Source: CAZKTS01 sp964555735 (GTDB lineage Bacteria > Actinomycetota > Acidimicrobiia > IMCC26256 > PALSA-555). From it: DNA of 64,000 nt. Both the position numbers and the translations under genes were made by a program. The first letter of the stretch is position 1. The number at the start of each line of letters is the position of its first letter. Shown here in pieces: positions 52,331-60,788 of this stretch. The stretch is from the NCBI GenBank assembly GCA_964555735.1, contig CAZKTS010000038.1, forward strand, positions 7,574 through 71,573, given 5' to 3'. The notes beneath the pieces are model-generated. The model was not told the DNA's origin and ran no database searches. It saw only the letters and a program-made list of their open reading frames with translations.

Positions 52331-52929
52331 CAGGCCATCTCCTCATCGTGGACAGTCGAGCTCGGGGCGGACACGGCGCCGGCGCGGTCCACCGAGAGCG
52401 GCGCACTTGCGGTGGGCGGACGCACCACCTCGCTCGCGCCGAGCGTCCGGAGCGCGTCCTCCGCGTCGTCGGGGGCGTCGAGCACCGCGAGCCACGCCTC
52501 GCCCTCCCCCACGTCCTGGAACGCCAGGTGCCAGCTCTCGGAGAGCCCGACGCCTCGTTCCACCGTGGCGAAGATGCCGACGACGGCCCCGAGCATCCCG
52601 AAGGCGACGACGACCATCACCTGGGCAAGCTCGTGCTGACGCACATCTTCGAAGAGGAGCACCGAGATCCCCACGATCGCGGCGCTGACGAGGAGGCCGC
52701 CACAGAGACCGAGCACGCCGCCGCGCAGGATCATGCCGAGCACACGACGCGACACGCGTCGGTCCGGCCCGGTCACCGTGTGCACCTCACGCGCCTTCGC
52801 GACCTGGCCCCCCACCAGCGTCAGGTCGGCGCCGTCGACACCCTGGTTCTCGAGCGCCTTCAGCGCGTCGCCGGCGGCCTCCATCGACTCGAACCTGGCC
52901 ATCAGGCCCACCGCGCTCATGGGGATCAC
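52330..52929 (-). CDS. General stress protein 17M-like membrane protein
   Basis: 199 residues. The N-terminal ~60 residues are a ferredoxin-like stress domain (RFESMEAAGDALKALENQGV then GADLTLVGG); two helices follow (GGVLGLCGGLLVSAAIV and AQVMVVVAFGMLGAVVGIFA), then a second soluble part. GGGGGAG seven bases before GTG 52929 decides the start over ATG 52920. It heads a short operon of membrane and lipoprotein genes in the stress cluster. Confidence 0.72.
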   Translation of the reverse strand: MIPMSAVGLMARFESMEAAGDALKALENQGVDGADLTLVGGQVAKAREVHTVTGPDRRVSRRVLGMILRGGVLGLCGGLLVSAAIVGISVLLFEDVRQHELAQVMVVVAFGMLGAVVGIFATVERGVGLSESWHLAFQDVGEGEAWLAVLDAPDDAEDALRTLGASEVVRPPTASAPLSVDRAGAVSAPSSTVHDEEMA

Positions 52930-53005
52930 GTGCCCACTCCCCCGCACCGGGAAACCCCCGTGCGTCAGGTGCATGGCGGGACCTGGCGCCGGGTACGAGC
53001 GCAGG

Positions 53006-53380
53006 GTGACCACGAGGGCGCTGCGCGAGCGCCTCCGCGACGACCACGCCGATCTCCTGCAGCTCCTCCAGCAGTACGAGCTCGGCACGAGGAACGGCGC
53101 GGCCCTCGAAGCCGCGACCCAACGCCACGTGCAGGCCGTAGAGGCCGTGCTGGTGCCGGCCGCGCGCGCGCAGCGGCCCGCACCCGACGCGTCGATCGAC
53201 GCGATCGGCGCCGCGCTCGACGATGTGCGCCGAGCGGCCCCGGTGGGCTCGCAGCTCAGGGAGCCGCTCATGCGCCTCGTCGCCCTGGAGGACCTGCTCG
53301 TCGACGGCCTCGACGACGCCACCCAGGCAGGTCTGGGTGAGGACTTCGCACAGCACCAAGCCGACGTCGGCAACAGCTGA
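53006..53380 (+). CDS. Small helical protein, hemerythrin-like at best
   Basis: 124 residues, nearly all helical: LRERLRDDHADLLQLLQQYE, RHVQAVEAVLVPAA, LVALEDLLVDGLDD. The H...E/H spacing is like a four-helix hemerythrin (HHE) but too few ligands are visible to be sure. It is 23 bases upstream of the DUF7218-like gene. Role unknown. Confidence 0.55.
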   Translation: MTTRALRERLRDDHADLLQLLQQYELGTRNGAALEAATQRHVQAVEAVLVPAARAQRPAPDASIDAIGAALDDVRRAAPVGSQLREPLMRLVALEDLLVDGLDDATQAGLGEDFAQHQADVGNS

Positions 53381-53403
53381 CGTCCCCAGCACGGAGGAAG
53401 ATC

Positions 53404-53655
53404 ATGCCGAGCAAGCGAGCCAACGTGAAGAACGAGAAGCAGTACGAAGCCCTCAAGGACAAGGGCATGTCGAAGTCACGCGCGGCCAAGATCGCCAACT
53501 CGCCCGGCGCATCGAAGCGCGGCGGGAAGAGCTCGGGCTCAGCCGCGTCGAAGAGGTCCTCGGGGACGGGCTCGGGCGGCAACCGTTCGCAGAAGGCCAA
53601 GGCCGGAAGCAAGGGTGGCAAGGCCACCGCGCGGAAGCGCTCGCGCTCGTCATGA
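53404..53655 (+). CDS. Lys/Ser-rich small protein (DUF7218-like)
   Basis: 83 residues, very basic, starting MPSKRANVKNEKQYEALKDK and continuing GMSKSRAAKIANSPG, the conserved part of DUF7218-like stress proteins; the rest is a Ser/Gly/Lys tail. GGAGG precedes the ATG by about seven bases. Such proteins bind nucleic acids or protect under stress, by composition only. Its stop overlaps the next ATG. Confidence 0.75.
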   Translation: MPSKRANVKNEKQYEALKDKGMSKSRAAKIANSPGASKRGGKSSGSAASKRSSGTGSGGNRSQKAKAGSKGGKATARKRSRSS

Positions 53656-54053
53656 CGACCGAGCCGATCCTCGACACCGGCCTCGGCACCTACGGCATCG
53701 ACACCCACCTGCTCGCCGGCGCGGTCGATTCGCTCGAGCGGTGCGCGGCCGCGTGCACCACGTGCGCGGACCTGTGTGTGATCGAGACACCCGGACCGGC
53801 GCACGTCACGTGCATCAGGCGGTGCTGGGCGACTGCAGACCTGTGCCGCGCGCTGGCGACGACGGTCGCTCGCGACGGTGCGGTCGAGCCCGGTGTCCTC
53901 GGACGCCTGCTCGACGGCTGCCGAGAGCTCTGTCGTTCGACGGCCGCCGAGTGCGAGCGCCACGACACGGACCACTGTCGCGAGTGCGCCGAGCTCTGTC
54001 GCCGGTGCGCGTCCGCCTGTGCGGCTCTCGAGAAGGAGCTCGCCGCACCCTGA
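53652..54053 (+). CDS. Four-helix-bundle copper-binding protein (DUF326/Csp-like)
   Basis: 133 residues with 17 cysteines lying on helices: ERCAAACTTCADLCV, CIRRCWATADLC, CRELCRSTAAEC, HCRECAELCRRCASACAA. This is the copper-storage/DUF326 fold, where Cys line a bundle and bind many Cu(I). No signal peptide, so cytoplasmic storage or detoxification is likely. Coupled to the basic protein upstream (ATGA). Confidence 0.86.
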   Translation: MTTEPILDTGLGTYGIDTHLLAGAVDSLERCAAACTTCADLCVIETPGPAHVTCIRRCWATADLCRALATTVARDGAVEPGVLGRLLDGCRELCRSTAAECERHDTDHCRECAELCRRCASACAALEKELAAP

Positions 54054-54062
54054 CGCGGCCGC

Positions 54063-54548
54063 TCAGCGGGCGGCGCCGCTTCGCGGAGCGCCGCGCGCTC
54101 GTTCGAGCACGCGGTCGGCAAAGCCGGCTGCGTCGTCGCCCTCGACCACATCGACGACGGCGCCGTCCGCACCCACGAGCACCGCGACCGGATGGTCGGG
54201 TGGATCGTCGCCGAGGAACGCGTGGGAGATCGCGTGTGCCTCGTCGGCGAGGATCGTGACGGCGTACTGCGCCTCCTCACTCATGGCCCGCAACTCCCGA
54301 GGGGAGGACGGGAGGACCACGAGCAGCTGCCAGCGCCGGTGCCCGAACTCGACCAGGCACTCGTCGAGCTCGGCGAGCGCGACCTGGCCGGTGGGATCGC
54401 GGCCATCGGCCAGGAAGACCAGTGCGACAGGGACCTTCCCGTGGAAGGAGTCCGCGTCGAGCGTCTGACCGTTGCTCGACGGCGCCCGGAAGGGCGGGGC
54501 GGGGTCACCGACGCGCACACCGACCCGGGTGTCGTCCGCTGCGCTCAT
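54063..54548 (-). CDS. Peroxiredoxin/thioredoxin-fold protein lacking the peroxidatic Cys
   Basis: 161 residues. It opens VGVRVGDPAPPFRAPSSNGQ and continues VPVALVFLADGRDP, aligning with AhpC/TSA proteins, but the usual P...TPxC active site reads LADGRDPTGQ, with no Cys; the only Cys is in DECLVEF. It ends with VAVLVGADGAVVDVVEG. So it has the fold without the redox site, suggesting a non-enzymatic or regulatory role. GAGGAG is upstream of ATG. Confidence 0.75.
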   Translation of the reverse strand: MSAADDTRVGVRVGDPAPPFRAPSSNGQTLDADSFHGKVPVALVFLADGRDPTGQVALAELDECLVEFGHRRWQLLVVLPSSPRELRAMSEEAQYAVTILADEAHAISHAFLGDDPPDHPVAVLVGADGAVVDVVEGDDAAGFADRVLERARGAPRSGAAR

Positions 54549-54732
54549 ACTGCTCTCCTCGCTCGGGCGATCGCTCCGCCTCGCCACGGAGCCTCCACGC
54601 ACGCGTGCCCCCTTGCCACCTCTCGAAAACGTCGGAGGTCTCACAACAGGTTTCACGACCGCAGCACCCGGGCAAGCGACCCACGACCCCTCAATGTCTT
54701 CTTCCGAGAGCACGCTTGCCGAGGAGCACGCC

Positions 54733-55701
54733 ATGGCCAACAGCTTCGGGTACACCCTCTCCAGCGAGGAGCACGGGCCGCGCGACCTCGCCCAGAACGC
54801 GGCGTTCGCCGAGTCGTTCGGGTTCGACTTCGTCTCGGTCTCCGACCACTTCCACCCTTGGCTCGACGCGCAAGGGCACTCCCCGTTCGTCTGGGCGGTG
54901 CTCGGCGCGGTTTCGGAACGCACCGAGCAGATCGGTGTGGCGGTCGGGGTGACCTGCCCCATCGTCCGGGTGCACCCCGCGATCGTCGCTCAGGCCGCGG
55001 CCACGACCTCGCTGCTCAGTGAGGGCCGGTTCTCGCTCGGCGTCGGTACCGGTGAGGCGCTCAACGAGCACATCCTCGGGCATCGGTGGCCCCGTCCCGA
55101 GGTGCGGCGGGCCATGCTCGAAGAGGCCGTCGAGATCATGCGCGCGCTCTGGACCGGTGAGACCATCGATCATCGGGGCGCGTTCTACGAGGTCGAGAAC
55201 GCGCGCCTCTTCGATCCCCCGGAGCAGGACCTGCCGGTGATCGTGTCGGGCTTCGGCGACGCGGCCACCGAGCTCGCGGGCCGGATCGGCGACGGCTTCT
55301 GGGGCCACGCACCGGACCCGGACACGATCGCGACGTACCGCGGCGCGGGGGGCACCGGACCCGCCTACGCGCAGCTCAACCTGTGCTGGGCGGCCGACGA
55401 GGAGTCGGCCCGCAAGACCGTGCATCGGGTCTGGGCCAACGGCGCGATCCCGGGCCAGCTCTCCCAGGACCTCCCGACGTGGACGCACTTCGAGCAGGCC
55501 GCCGAGCTCGTCGACGAGGACGCGGCGGTCGCATCAGTGCCCTGCGGCCCCGACATCGCGGAAGCGATGGCCAAGACGGTGCGCGAGTACGTGACCGCGG
55601 GCTACGACCACCTCTACTTCCACCAGATCGGCCCGGATCAGGAAGGGTTCTTCGGCTTCTGGGAGCGCGAGCTCGCCGCTGCGGTCCGCGAGGTTGGCTG
55701 A
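54733..55701 (+). CDS. F420-dependent oxidoreductase (FGD/TIGR03557-like)
   Basis: 322 residues starting MANSFGYTLSSEEHGPRDLA, with FDFVSVSDHFHPWLDAQGH, GEGRFSLGVGTGEALNEHILG-type core and LPVIVSGFGDAATELAGRIG. These are marks of the F420-dependent glucose-6-phosphate dehydrogenase-like group. It would use F420 to oxidise a sugar phosphate or similar. GAGGAG precedes the ATG. Its end overlaps the convergent DUF72 gene by 64 bases. Confidence 0.87.
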   Translation: MANSFGYTLSSEEHGPRDLAQNAAFAESFGFDFVSVSDHFHPWLDAQGHSPFVWAVLGAVSERTEQIGVAVGVTCPIVRVHPAIVAQAAATTSLLSEGRFSLGVGTGEALNEHILGHRWPRPEVRRAMLEEAVEIMRALWTGETIDHRGAFYEVENARLFDPPEQDLPVIVSGFGDAATELAGRIGDGFWGHAPDPDTIATYRGAGGTGPAYAQLNLCWAADEESARKTVHRVWANGAIPGQLSQDLPTWTHFEQAAELVDEDAAVASVPCGPDIAEAMAKTVREYVTAGYDHLYFHQIGPDQEGFFGFWERELAAAVREVG

Positions 55702-56459
55702 GCCACGGCAAAGCCGTGCGCGTCGAGCAGGCGCGAGAAACGCGCCGCGTCGTCGGGCGCGGCGGCACCGGGATCGTTGTTGAAGTTCACCCACGCCTCG
55801 GCGTCGGTGCCGTAGGTCGATGCCAGCCGCTCGCACCAGGTAGCAAGCGCGCGCCGTCCGTACGACGGCCGGTCGTGCGCACGCCCCTCGTGGAACCGCA
55901 CGTACGCCCAATCGGCCGTCCTGACCAACGGACCGTGGGCGCCGCGTCGGTCCCACCACACGAGCGGGGCCTGGTGCTCGTACAAGACGTCGTACACCGC
56001 ATCGACGTGCCACCGCTCGTCGCGCACCTCGACCGCGACCTTCGTGTCGGCGCCGAACGCGTCGAGAGTGGCGGCCAGCCGCCCCGCATCACACCGGAAG
56101 CGGGGCGGCAGCTGGAGGAGCACGACACCGAGCTTCGGTCCCAGGCGACGCGCCGCGCGCAGCAGCAGACGCGTGGGCTCACCGGGCGAGCGCAAGCGGC
56201 GGATGTGGGTGAGGTACCGGCTGGCCTTGACGGTGAAGACGAAGTCGGAGGGCGTCGCGGTGGCCCAGCGCTCGAAGGTCTCCTCGGTGGGGAGCCGGTA
56301 GAAGGAGTTGTTCACCTCGACGGTCCGAAATCGCGTCGCATACTCCTCGAGCCATCGGCGCTGCGGCAGGCCGCGCGGGTAGAAGGTCCCGCGCCAGTCG
56401 GCGTACTGCCAGCCCGACGTGCCGATCAGCACGCCGCCTCGACCTCCGTCGCGCCTCAC
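55638..56459 (-). CDS. DUF72-family protein
   Basis: About 273 residues: LIGTSGWQYADWRGTFYP, NSFYRLPTEETFERWA, FTVKASRYLTHIRRL, FRFHEG-type YVRFHEGRA, and WVNFNNDPGAAA. DUF72 is a TIM-barrel family of unknown activity, possibly a nuclease or isomerase. GTG 56459 overlaps the stop of a tiny upstream frame; GTG 56432 is an alternative. The last ~64 bases are antisense to the F420 gene. Confidence 0.85.
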   Translation of the reverse strand: MRRDGGRGGVLIGTSGWQYADWRGTFYPRGLPQRRWLEEYATRFRTVEVNNSFYRLPTEETFERWATATPSDFVFTVKASRYLTHIRRLRSPGEPTRLLLRAARRLGPKLGVVLLQLPPRFRCDAGRLAATLDAFGADTKVAVEVRDERWHVDAVYDVLYEHQAPLVWWDRRGAHGPLVRTADWAYVRFHEGRAHDRPSYGRRALATWCERLASTYGTDAEAWVNFNNDPGAAAPDDAARFSRLLDAHGFAVAQPTSRTAAASSRSQKPKNPS

Positions 56460-56515
56460 CCGATCCGCTCCACGACGGCGAGCTTGTCGTAGGTGCCCAA
56501 CGCCTCCATGGGCAT
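56456..56515 (-). CDS. Possible 19-codon small ORF overlapping DUF72 start
   Basis: ATG 56515 to TGA 56456: M-P-M-E-A-L-G-T-Y-D-K-L-A-V-V-E-R-I-G, every third base G or C, ending in the GTGA of the DUF72 start. It looks coding but is very short and has a weak ribosome site; a leader peptide or a chance frame are equally possible. Confidence 0.35.
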   Translation of the reverse strand: MPMEALGTYDKLAVVERIG

Positions 56516-56567
56516 CCCGTACCCGTACCCCCGTCGCGGCCAATCGGCGCGGCGACCGCCGTGAGCG

Positions 56568-56592
56568 GTTGCGCGGCCCGTGGGACGGGTAC
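56568..56592 (+). promoter_or_regulatory. Possible sigma-B/F-type promoter upstream of flavodoxin-like gene
   Basis: GTTG (56568-56571), 15 bases, GGGTAC (56587-56592), about 40 bases before the ATG at 56633. Confidence 0.4.
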
Positions 56593-56632
56593 GCCTCCCG
56601 CTCGATCACGATCCGATCACGAGGTGAACACC

Positions 56633-57256
56633 ATGGCCGAGGACCGCCTCGATGCCGTCCTGCTGAACTGCACCCTCAAGCGCGGCGGCGCGCCGTCCAG
56701 CACCGACGTGATCCTCCGGGAGGTCGCCGAGGCGCTCCGCGACGCCGGTGCCGAGCCGTCCGAGCCGATCCGCGTCGTCGACCGCGCGGTGCTGCCCGGT
56801 GTGACGTCGGACGAAGGCGACGGCGACGAGTGGCCGGCGATCCGCGAGCAGATCCTCGCCGCCGACATCCTCGTGCTCGGCACGCCGATCTGGCTCGGTC
56901 ACCCCGGGTCGATCGCGCAGCGCGTGCTCGAGCGACTCGACGCGTTCCTCGACGAGACCGATGACCGCGGCCGGATGATCAGCTACGACCGGGTGGCAAT
57001 GGTCGCCGTGGTGGGGAACGAGGACGGCGCGCACCACGTGTCGGCCGAGCTCTTCCAGGGCCTCAACGACGTCGGCTTCACGATCCCCGCCAATGGCGTG
57101 ACGTACTGGGTCGGCGAGGCGATGCACGGCACCGACTACCGGGATCTCGACGCCCGTCCGAAGGAGACCGCCGAGACGACGCGCACCGCGGCCCGCAACG
57201 CCGCACACCTCGCCCGGGCGCTGCGCTCCGCGCCGTACCCCAACGGAGATCACTAG
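56633..57256 (+). CDS. Flavodoxin-like NAD(P)H-dependent reductase
   Basis: 207 residues of the flavodoxin_2/NADPH-dependent FMN reductase type: LDAVLLNCTLKRGGAPSSTD (FMN phosphate loop), DILVLGTPIWLGHPGS and VGNEDGAHHVSAELFQGLND. It binds FMN and reduces quinones or similar acceptors. GAGG upstream of ATG, plus a possible stress-type promoter. Confidence 0.83.
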   Translation: MAEDRLDAVLLNCTLKRGGAPSSTDVILREVAEALRDAGAEPSEPIRVVDRAVLPGVTSDEGDGDEWPAIREQILAADILVLGTPIWLGHPGSIAQRVLERLDAFLDETDDRGRMISYDRVAMVAVVGNEDGAHHVSAELFQGLNDVGFTIPANGVTYWVGEAMHGTDYRDLDARPKETAETTRTAARNAAHLARALRSAPYPNGDH

Positions 57257-57273
57257 CCGGACCAGGAAGCGAT

Positions 57274-58329
57274 TCAGGCCGGCTCGACGCGGACCTCCGT
57301 CGCCTTCACCGCACTCCAGACGCGCGCGCCGGGTCGGAGACCGAGGTCGCTCGCCGCGCTCGACGTCACCTCCGCGACCAACGGCACCGGGCCGTCGATC
57401 CGCACTCGGACTCGCTCCGCCAGCACGTCGACGTCGGTGATCGTGCCGGCCCACCGGTTGCGCGGGCTGCCGGTCGGCTCATCGCCGTGGAGCGCGATCG
57501 CGCGGGGACTGACCACCGCGAGGACCTCGCCGGCAACGGTGCGATCCGCGACGGTGATGACACCACCACTCGGCAGCACGACCTGGCCGTCCGCGGCACG
57601 GCCACGGAGCAGGTTGAGACCGACGAGCTCGGCGACGTAGGCCGTCCGGGGATGCGCGCTGATGTCGGTGAACGTCCCCTCTTGGGAGACCGCGCCGTCC
57701 TCGACGACGACGACCCGATCAGCCAGGGTCGCCGCGTCCACCGCGTCGTGGGTGACGAGGATGCGCACGCCGTCGAAGCCCGCGAGGTGCGACCGGAGCT
57801 CGCGACGGACATCGCGACGCGCCTCGGCATCGAGCGCGGCCAGCGGCTCGTCGAGCAGGAGGAGCCGCGGCGAGGCCGCGAGCGCTCGCGCGAGGGCGAC
57901 ACGCTGGGCCTGCCCACCGGACAGGGCAGTCGGCTTGCGCTCCACCGCGTCGGCGAGCCCGACCCGCTCGAGCCACTCGCGGGCGCTGCGCCGCGCATCG
58001 GCCTTCCGGACCCCGCGGCTGCGCGGACCGAACGCGACGTTGTCGAGCGCGGAGAGGAACGGGAACAAGAGGTAGTCCTGGAACACGACGCCGATGGGCC
58101 GACGCTCGGGCACCGTGAAGACGCCCGCGGCCGGATCGTCCAGCACCGCGCCATCGAGCCGGATGTGCCCGGCGTCGAGCGCCCGCAAGCCGGCGAGCAC
58201 GCGGAGCAGGGTGGTCTTGCCCGCGCCGTTCGGACCGAGGATTGCGACCGTGCTCGTGGCGTCAGCCGCGATCGCGACATCGAGTGCGAGGCTCCCGACG
58301 GTCGCACAGAGCCGGGCCTCGAGTGTCAT
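57274..58329 (-). CDS. modC: Molybdate ABC transporter ATPase
   Basis: 351 residues: Walker A GPNGAGKTTLL, signature LSGGQAQRVAL, Walker B LLLDEPLAALD, VTHDAVDAATL, and a C-terminal TOBE (mop) domain (AEVTSSAASDLGLRPG) that binds oxyanion. With the permease and binding protein upstream it imports molybdate (tungstate possible). Start overlaps the permease stop. Confidence 0.9.
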   Translation of the reverse strand: MTLEARLCATVGSLALDVAIAADATSTVAILGPNGAGKTTLLRVLAGLRALDAGHIRLDGAVLDDPAAGVFTVPERRPIGVVFQDYLLFPFLSALDNVAFGPRSRGVRKADARRSAREWLERVGLADAVERKPTALSGGQAQRVALARALAASPRLLLLDEPLAALDAEARRDVRRELRSHLAGFDGVRILVTHDAVDAATLADRVVVVEDGAVSQEGTFTDISAHPRTAYVAELVGLNLLRGRAADGQVVLPSGGVITVADRTVAGEVLAVVSPRAIALHGDEPTGSPRNRWAGTITDVDVLAERVRVRIDGPVPLVAEVTSSAASDLGLRPGARVWSAVKATEVRVEPA

Positions 58330-59174
58330 GCCGATGCCGGCCGCATCGCGGGGAACCAGCGGTCGCGCAGCATGACCAGCACCACGATCGAGACCGCGAG
58401 CAGCACCAGGCTGAGTGCGACCGCGCCCTCGGGTCTGCTCTCGAGCGCCAGGTAGATCGCGAGCGGCATCGTCTGGGTCCGGCCCTGGATGTTGCCCGCG
58501 AACGTGATCGTCGCCCCGAACTCACCGAGGGCCCGCGCCCAGGCGAGCGCGGCGCCGGCGATCAGCGACGGCATGATGAACGGCAGCGTCACGCGTCGGA
58601 AGGTCGTCCATCGCCCGGCGCCCAGGGTGGCCGCGGCGTCCTCGTAGCGGACGTCGACCGAGCGGAGCCCGGCCTCGACGGTGATCACGAGGAACGGCAT
58701 CGCCACGAACGTCTCGGCGAGGATCGCGCCGGAGGTGCTGAACGTGAGCTGGATGCCGAACCAGTCGTAGAGCTGCTCACCGATGAGCCCCGACCGGCCG
58801 AACGCATAGAGCAGCGCGACGCCGCCCACCACCGGGGGCACCACCATCGGCAGCAGGACCAGCGCCCGCACGAGCGACCGCCCGACGAAGTCGACCCGGG
58901 CGAGCACCCACGCGAGCGGGACCCCGAAGACGATTGCCAGGAAGGTCGCCCACAGCGAACACACCAGCGAGAGCCGCAGCGCGTCCCGCGCCTCGGGAGT
59001 CGTGAGGTCGTCCCACAGGCTGGACCATGGGGCCTGCTGGAGGAGGCCGAGGAGCGGCAGGACGAAGAAGGCGACCGCGATCGAGGCGGCGACCACCACC
59101 AGCACTGGCGGCCGTCGCCCCGCGCGACGGGGCGGGGCGGCGGCACCCGGAATCGCGGGCACGTCAGGGCGCAA
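58326..59174 (-). CDS. modB: Molybdate ABC transporter permease
   Basis: 282 residues from TTG 59174 (GTG 59162 is an alternative just after the modA stop). Five or six helices with the EAA loop YEDAAATLGAGRWTTFRRVTL and WARALGEFGATITFAGN, typical ModB. It forms the molybdate channel. Confidence 0.88.
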   Translation of the reverse strand: MRPDVPAIPGAAAPPRRAGRRPPVLVVVAASIAVAFFVLPLLGLLQQAPWSSLWDDLTTPEARDALRLSLVCSLWATFLAIVFGVPLAWVLARVDFVGRSLVRALVLLPMVVPPVVGGVALLYAFGRSGLIGEQLYDWFGIQLTFSTSGAILAETFVAMPFLVITVEAGLRSVDVRYEDAAATLGAGRWTTFRRVTLPFIMPSLIAGAALAWARALGEFGATITFAGNIQGRTQTMPLAIYLALESRPEGAVALSLVLLAVSIVVLVMLRDRWFPAMRPASA

Positions 59175-59943
59175 GGAACCCGTACTTCTTCAGGACTTTC
59201 TGTCCTGCTGGCGACGCGACGTACTTCGAGAACGCTCTGGCGGCCGTGGGGTTGGCCGCGGCGGCGACCGGCGCGATCGGGTAGACCGCGATCTGGTTGT
59301 CGGCGTCCGGGATCTGCACTCCGGCCACGGACGACCCGGCCGCCTTCACGTCGGTGACGTAGACGACGGCGGCATCGGCGTCCCCCGCCGACACTGCGGT
59401 GAGCGTCGCTCTGGCGTTCAGCCCCCGCGTGATCTTGTCCGATGGGATCGTCACGCCGGCCGCCGCGAGCGCGGCGTCCGCGTACTTCCCACACGGCACG
59501 GCGGCGGCGCACAGCGCGACGACGCCCGGCACGTCGGCGAGGTCGGCGAGTGACCTGATCTTCTCCGGGTTGGCCGGCTTGGTCGCGATCTCGAGCTTGT
59601 TCCGCGCGAACGCGACCGGCGACGCGGTGACCTGACCGCCGTCCACCAGCTTGTCCATGTTCGCCTCGTCGGCCGACGCGAACACATCGACCGGCGCCCC
59701 CTGCTGGATCTGGAGCACGAGGGCCGACGACGCGTCGAAGTTGAAGGTCACGTCGCTCCCCGGATACCGCTGCTCGAACTGCTTGCCGATCTGCGTGAAG
59801 GCTTCGGTGAGCGATGCCGCCGCGGACACCGTGATCTCGCCCGTCGGCTTCGACGGCCGCGACGCGGCCGCGACCGACGAGACGAGTGCACCCAGCGTGA
59901 GCACCACCACGAGCGGAACAACTCTGCAGATCGATCGCCGCAC
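59164..59943 (-). CDS. modA: Molybdate-binding protein
   Basis: 259 residues with a signal peptide (VVPLVVVLTLGALVSSVAAA). The mature part shows ITVSAAASLTEAFTQIGKQF, FNFDASSALVLQIQQGAPVD, VFASAD and SPVAFARNKLEI, the ModA fold with Ser residues for oxyanion binding. No lipobox; secreted or surface held. It is the first gene of modABC and divergent from padR. Confidence 0.9.
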   Translation of the reverse strand: MRRSICRVVPLVVVLTLGALVSSVAAASRPSKPTGEITVSAAASLTEAFTQIGKQFEQRYPGSDVTFNFDASSALVLQIQQGAPVDVFASADEANMDKLVDGGQVTASPVAFARNKLEIATKPANPEKIRSLADLADVPGVVALCAAAVPCGKYADAALAAAGVTIPSDKITRGLNARATLTAVSAGDADAAVVYVTDVKAAGSSVAGVQIPDADNQIAVYPIAPVAAAANPTAARAFSKYVASPAGQKVLKKYGFLAP

Positions 59944-59981
59944 TCGGACTCCTGGGAACCCCAGCGGCCGGTTGGGCCGGT

Positions 59982-60004
59982 GAATAGTTGCGGTGAGACT
60001 ATTC
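59982..60004. promoter_or_regulatory. Perfect GAATAGT-N9-ACTATTC palindrome (probable PadR operator)
   Basis: Seven-base arms (59982-59988, 59998-60004), AT-rich in a GC genome, between modA and the divergent PadR gene, 10 bases before the PadR ATG. Shape and place fit a PadR-family autoregulatory site. Confidence 0.65.
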
Positions 60005-60013
60005 GGTGCCGCG

Positions 60014-60580
60014 ATGGTGTGCGATCCTCACCCGGTGGCCCCGAAGGGAACCGGCCCCGAGCTCTCGTTGACCGACTGGCTGGTGCTCGGCGTGCTCTGC
60101 GAGGAACCCCGCCACGGGTTCGCCGTGGCTCGCGAGCTCGACGCTGCCAGCGAGCTCGGCGGCATCTGGACCGTCCGACGACCCCTCGTCTACCGAGCCC
60201 TCGATCACCTCGTGGACGTCGGGCTCGCCGAGGCACGCGGTGTCGAGCGCGGCACCCAGGGTCCCCACCGCACAGTGCTCGCACCCACTCGAACGGGACG
60301 CGCGCGGCTCGAGCGGTGGCTCAACCAACCCGTCGAGCATCCTCGCGACGTCCGGACCACGCTCCTCGCGAAGCTCGCGCTGCGGACACGGCGCGGCGAT
60401 GCGCTGACCCCGTTGGCCCAAGCCCAGCTCGATGCCTTCGCCGATGTCGTCGGCGGGCTCCGACGCAAACGGCGCGCGAGCGATGGCGTGGAGCGGCTGA
60501 CCACCCACTGGCGCGTCGCGGCCAACCGCGCGATCACCGCCTTCCTCGAAGCGGTCGTGCGCGACGAACGACGCGGTTGA
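60014..60580 (+). CDS. PadR-family transcriptional regulator
   Basis: About 188 residues. The N-terminal winged helix (LSLTDWLVLGVLCEEPRHGF, TVRRPLVYRALDHLVDVGL) is followed by a helical C-terminal dimerisation part (LTPLAQAQLDAFADVVGGLR). GTG 59993 would lie inside the palindrome, so ATG 60014 is preferred. Divergent from modABC, so a molybdate-linked regulator is plausible although ModE is the usual one. Confidence 0.82.
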   Translation: MVCDPHPVAPKGTGPELSLTDWLVLGVLCEEPRHGFAVARELDAASELGGIWTVRRPLVYRALDHLVDVGLAEARGVERGTQGPHRTVLAPTRTGRARLERWLNQPVEHPRDVRTTLLAKLALRTRRGDALTPLAQAQLDAFADVVGGLRRKRRASDGVERLTTHWRVAANRAITAFLEAVVRDERRG

Positions 60581-60614
60581 GGCGACATCCGGCCGCGCCT
60601 GCGAGACTGCGGCG

Positions 60615-60725
60615 ATGGACGACGTCGACAACACCGGCGACCGCCGCACCATCATCGCCTGCGGCACCGTCTTCCTCATCCTCTTGGTGCTGGCGCTGGT
60701 CGGCGTCCTCGTTCGGGTGCTCTGA
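60615..60725 (+). CDS. Small single-pass membrane protein (36 aa)
   Basis: MDDVDNTGDRRTIIACGTVF then LILLVLALVGVLVRVL: an acidic head and one hydrophobic helix. Codons end in G/C throughout. No strong ribosome site. It lies between padR and the ligD-like gene. Function unknown. Confidence 0.5.
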   Translation: MDDVDNTGDRRTIIACGTVFLILLVLALVGVLVRVL

Positions 60726-60788
60726 AGGGGTAACCGGCATCGGCTCCGACGGCGGGCTCCTCGCGACGCCCAGGCGCGCACCGCTACC

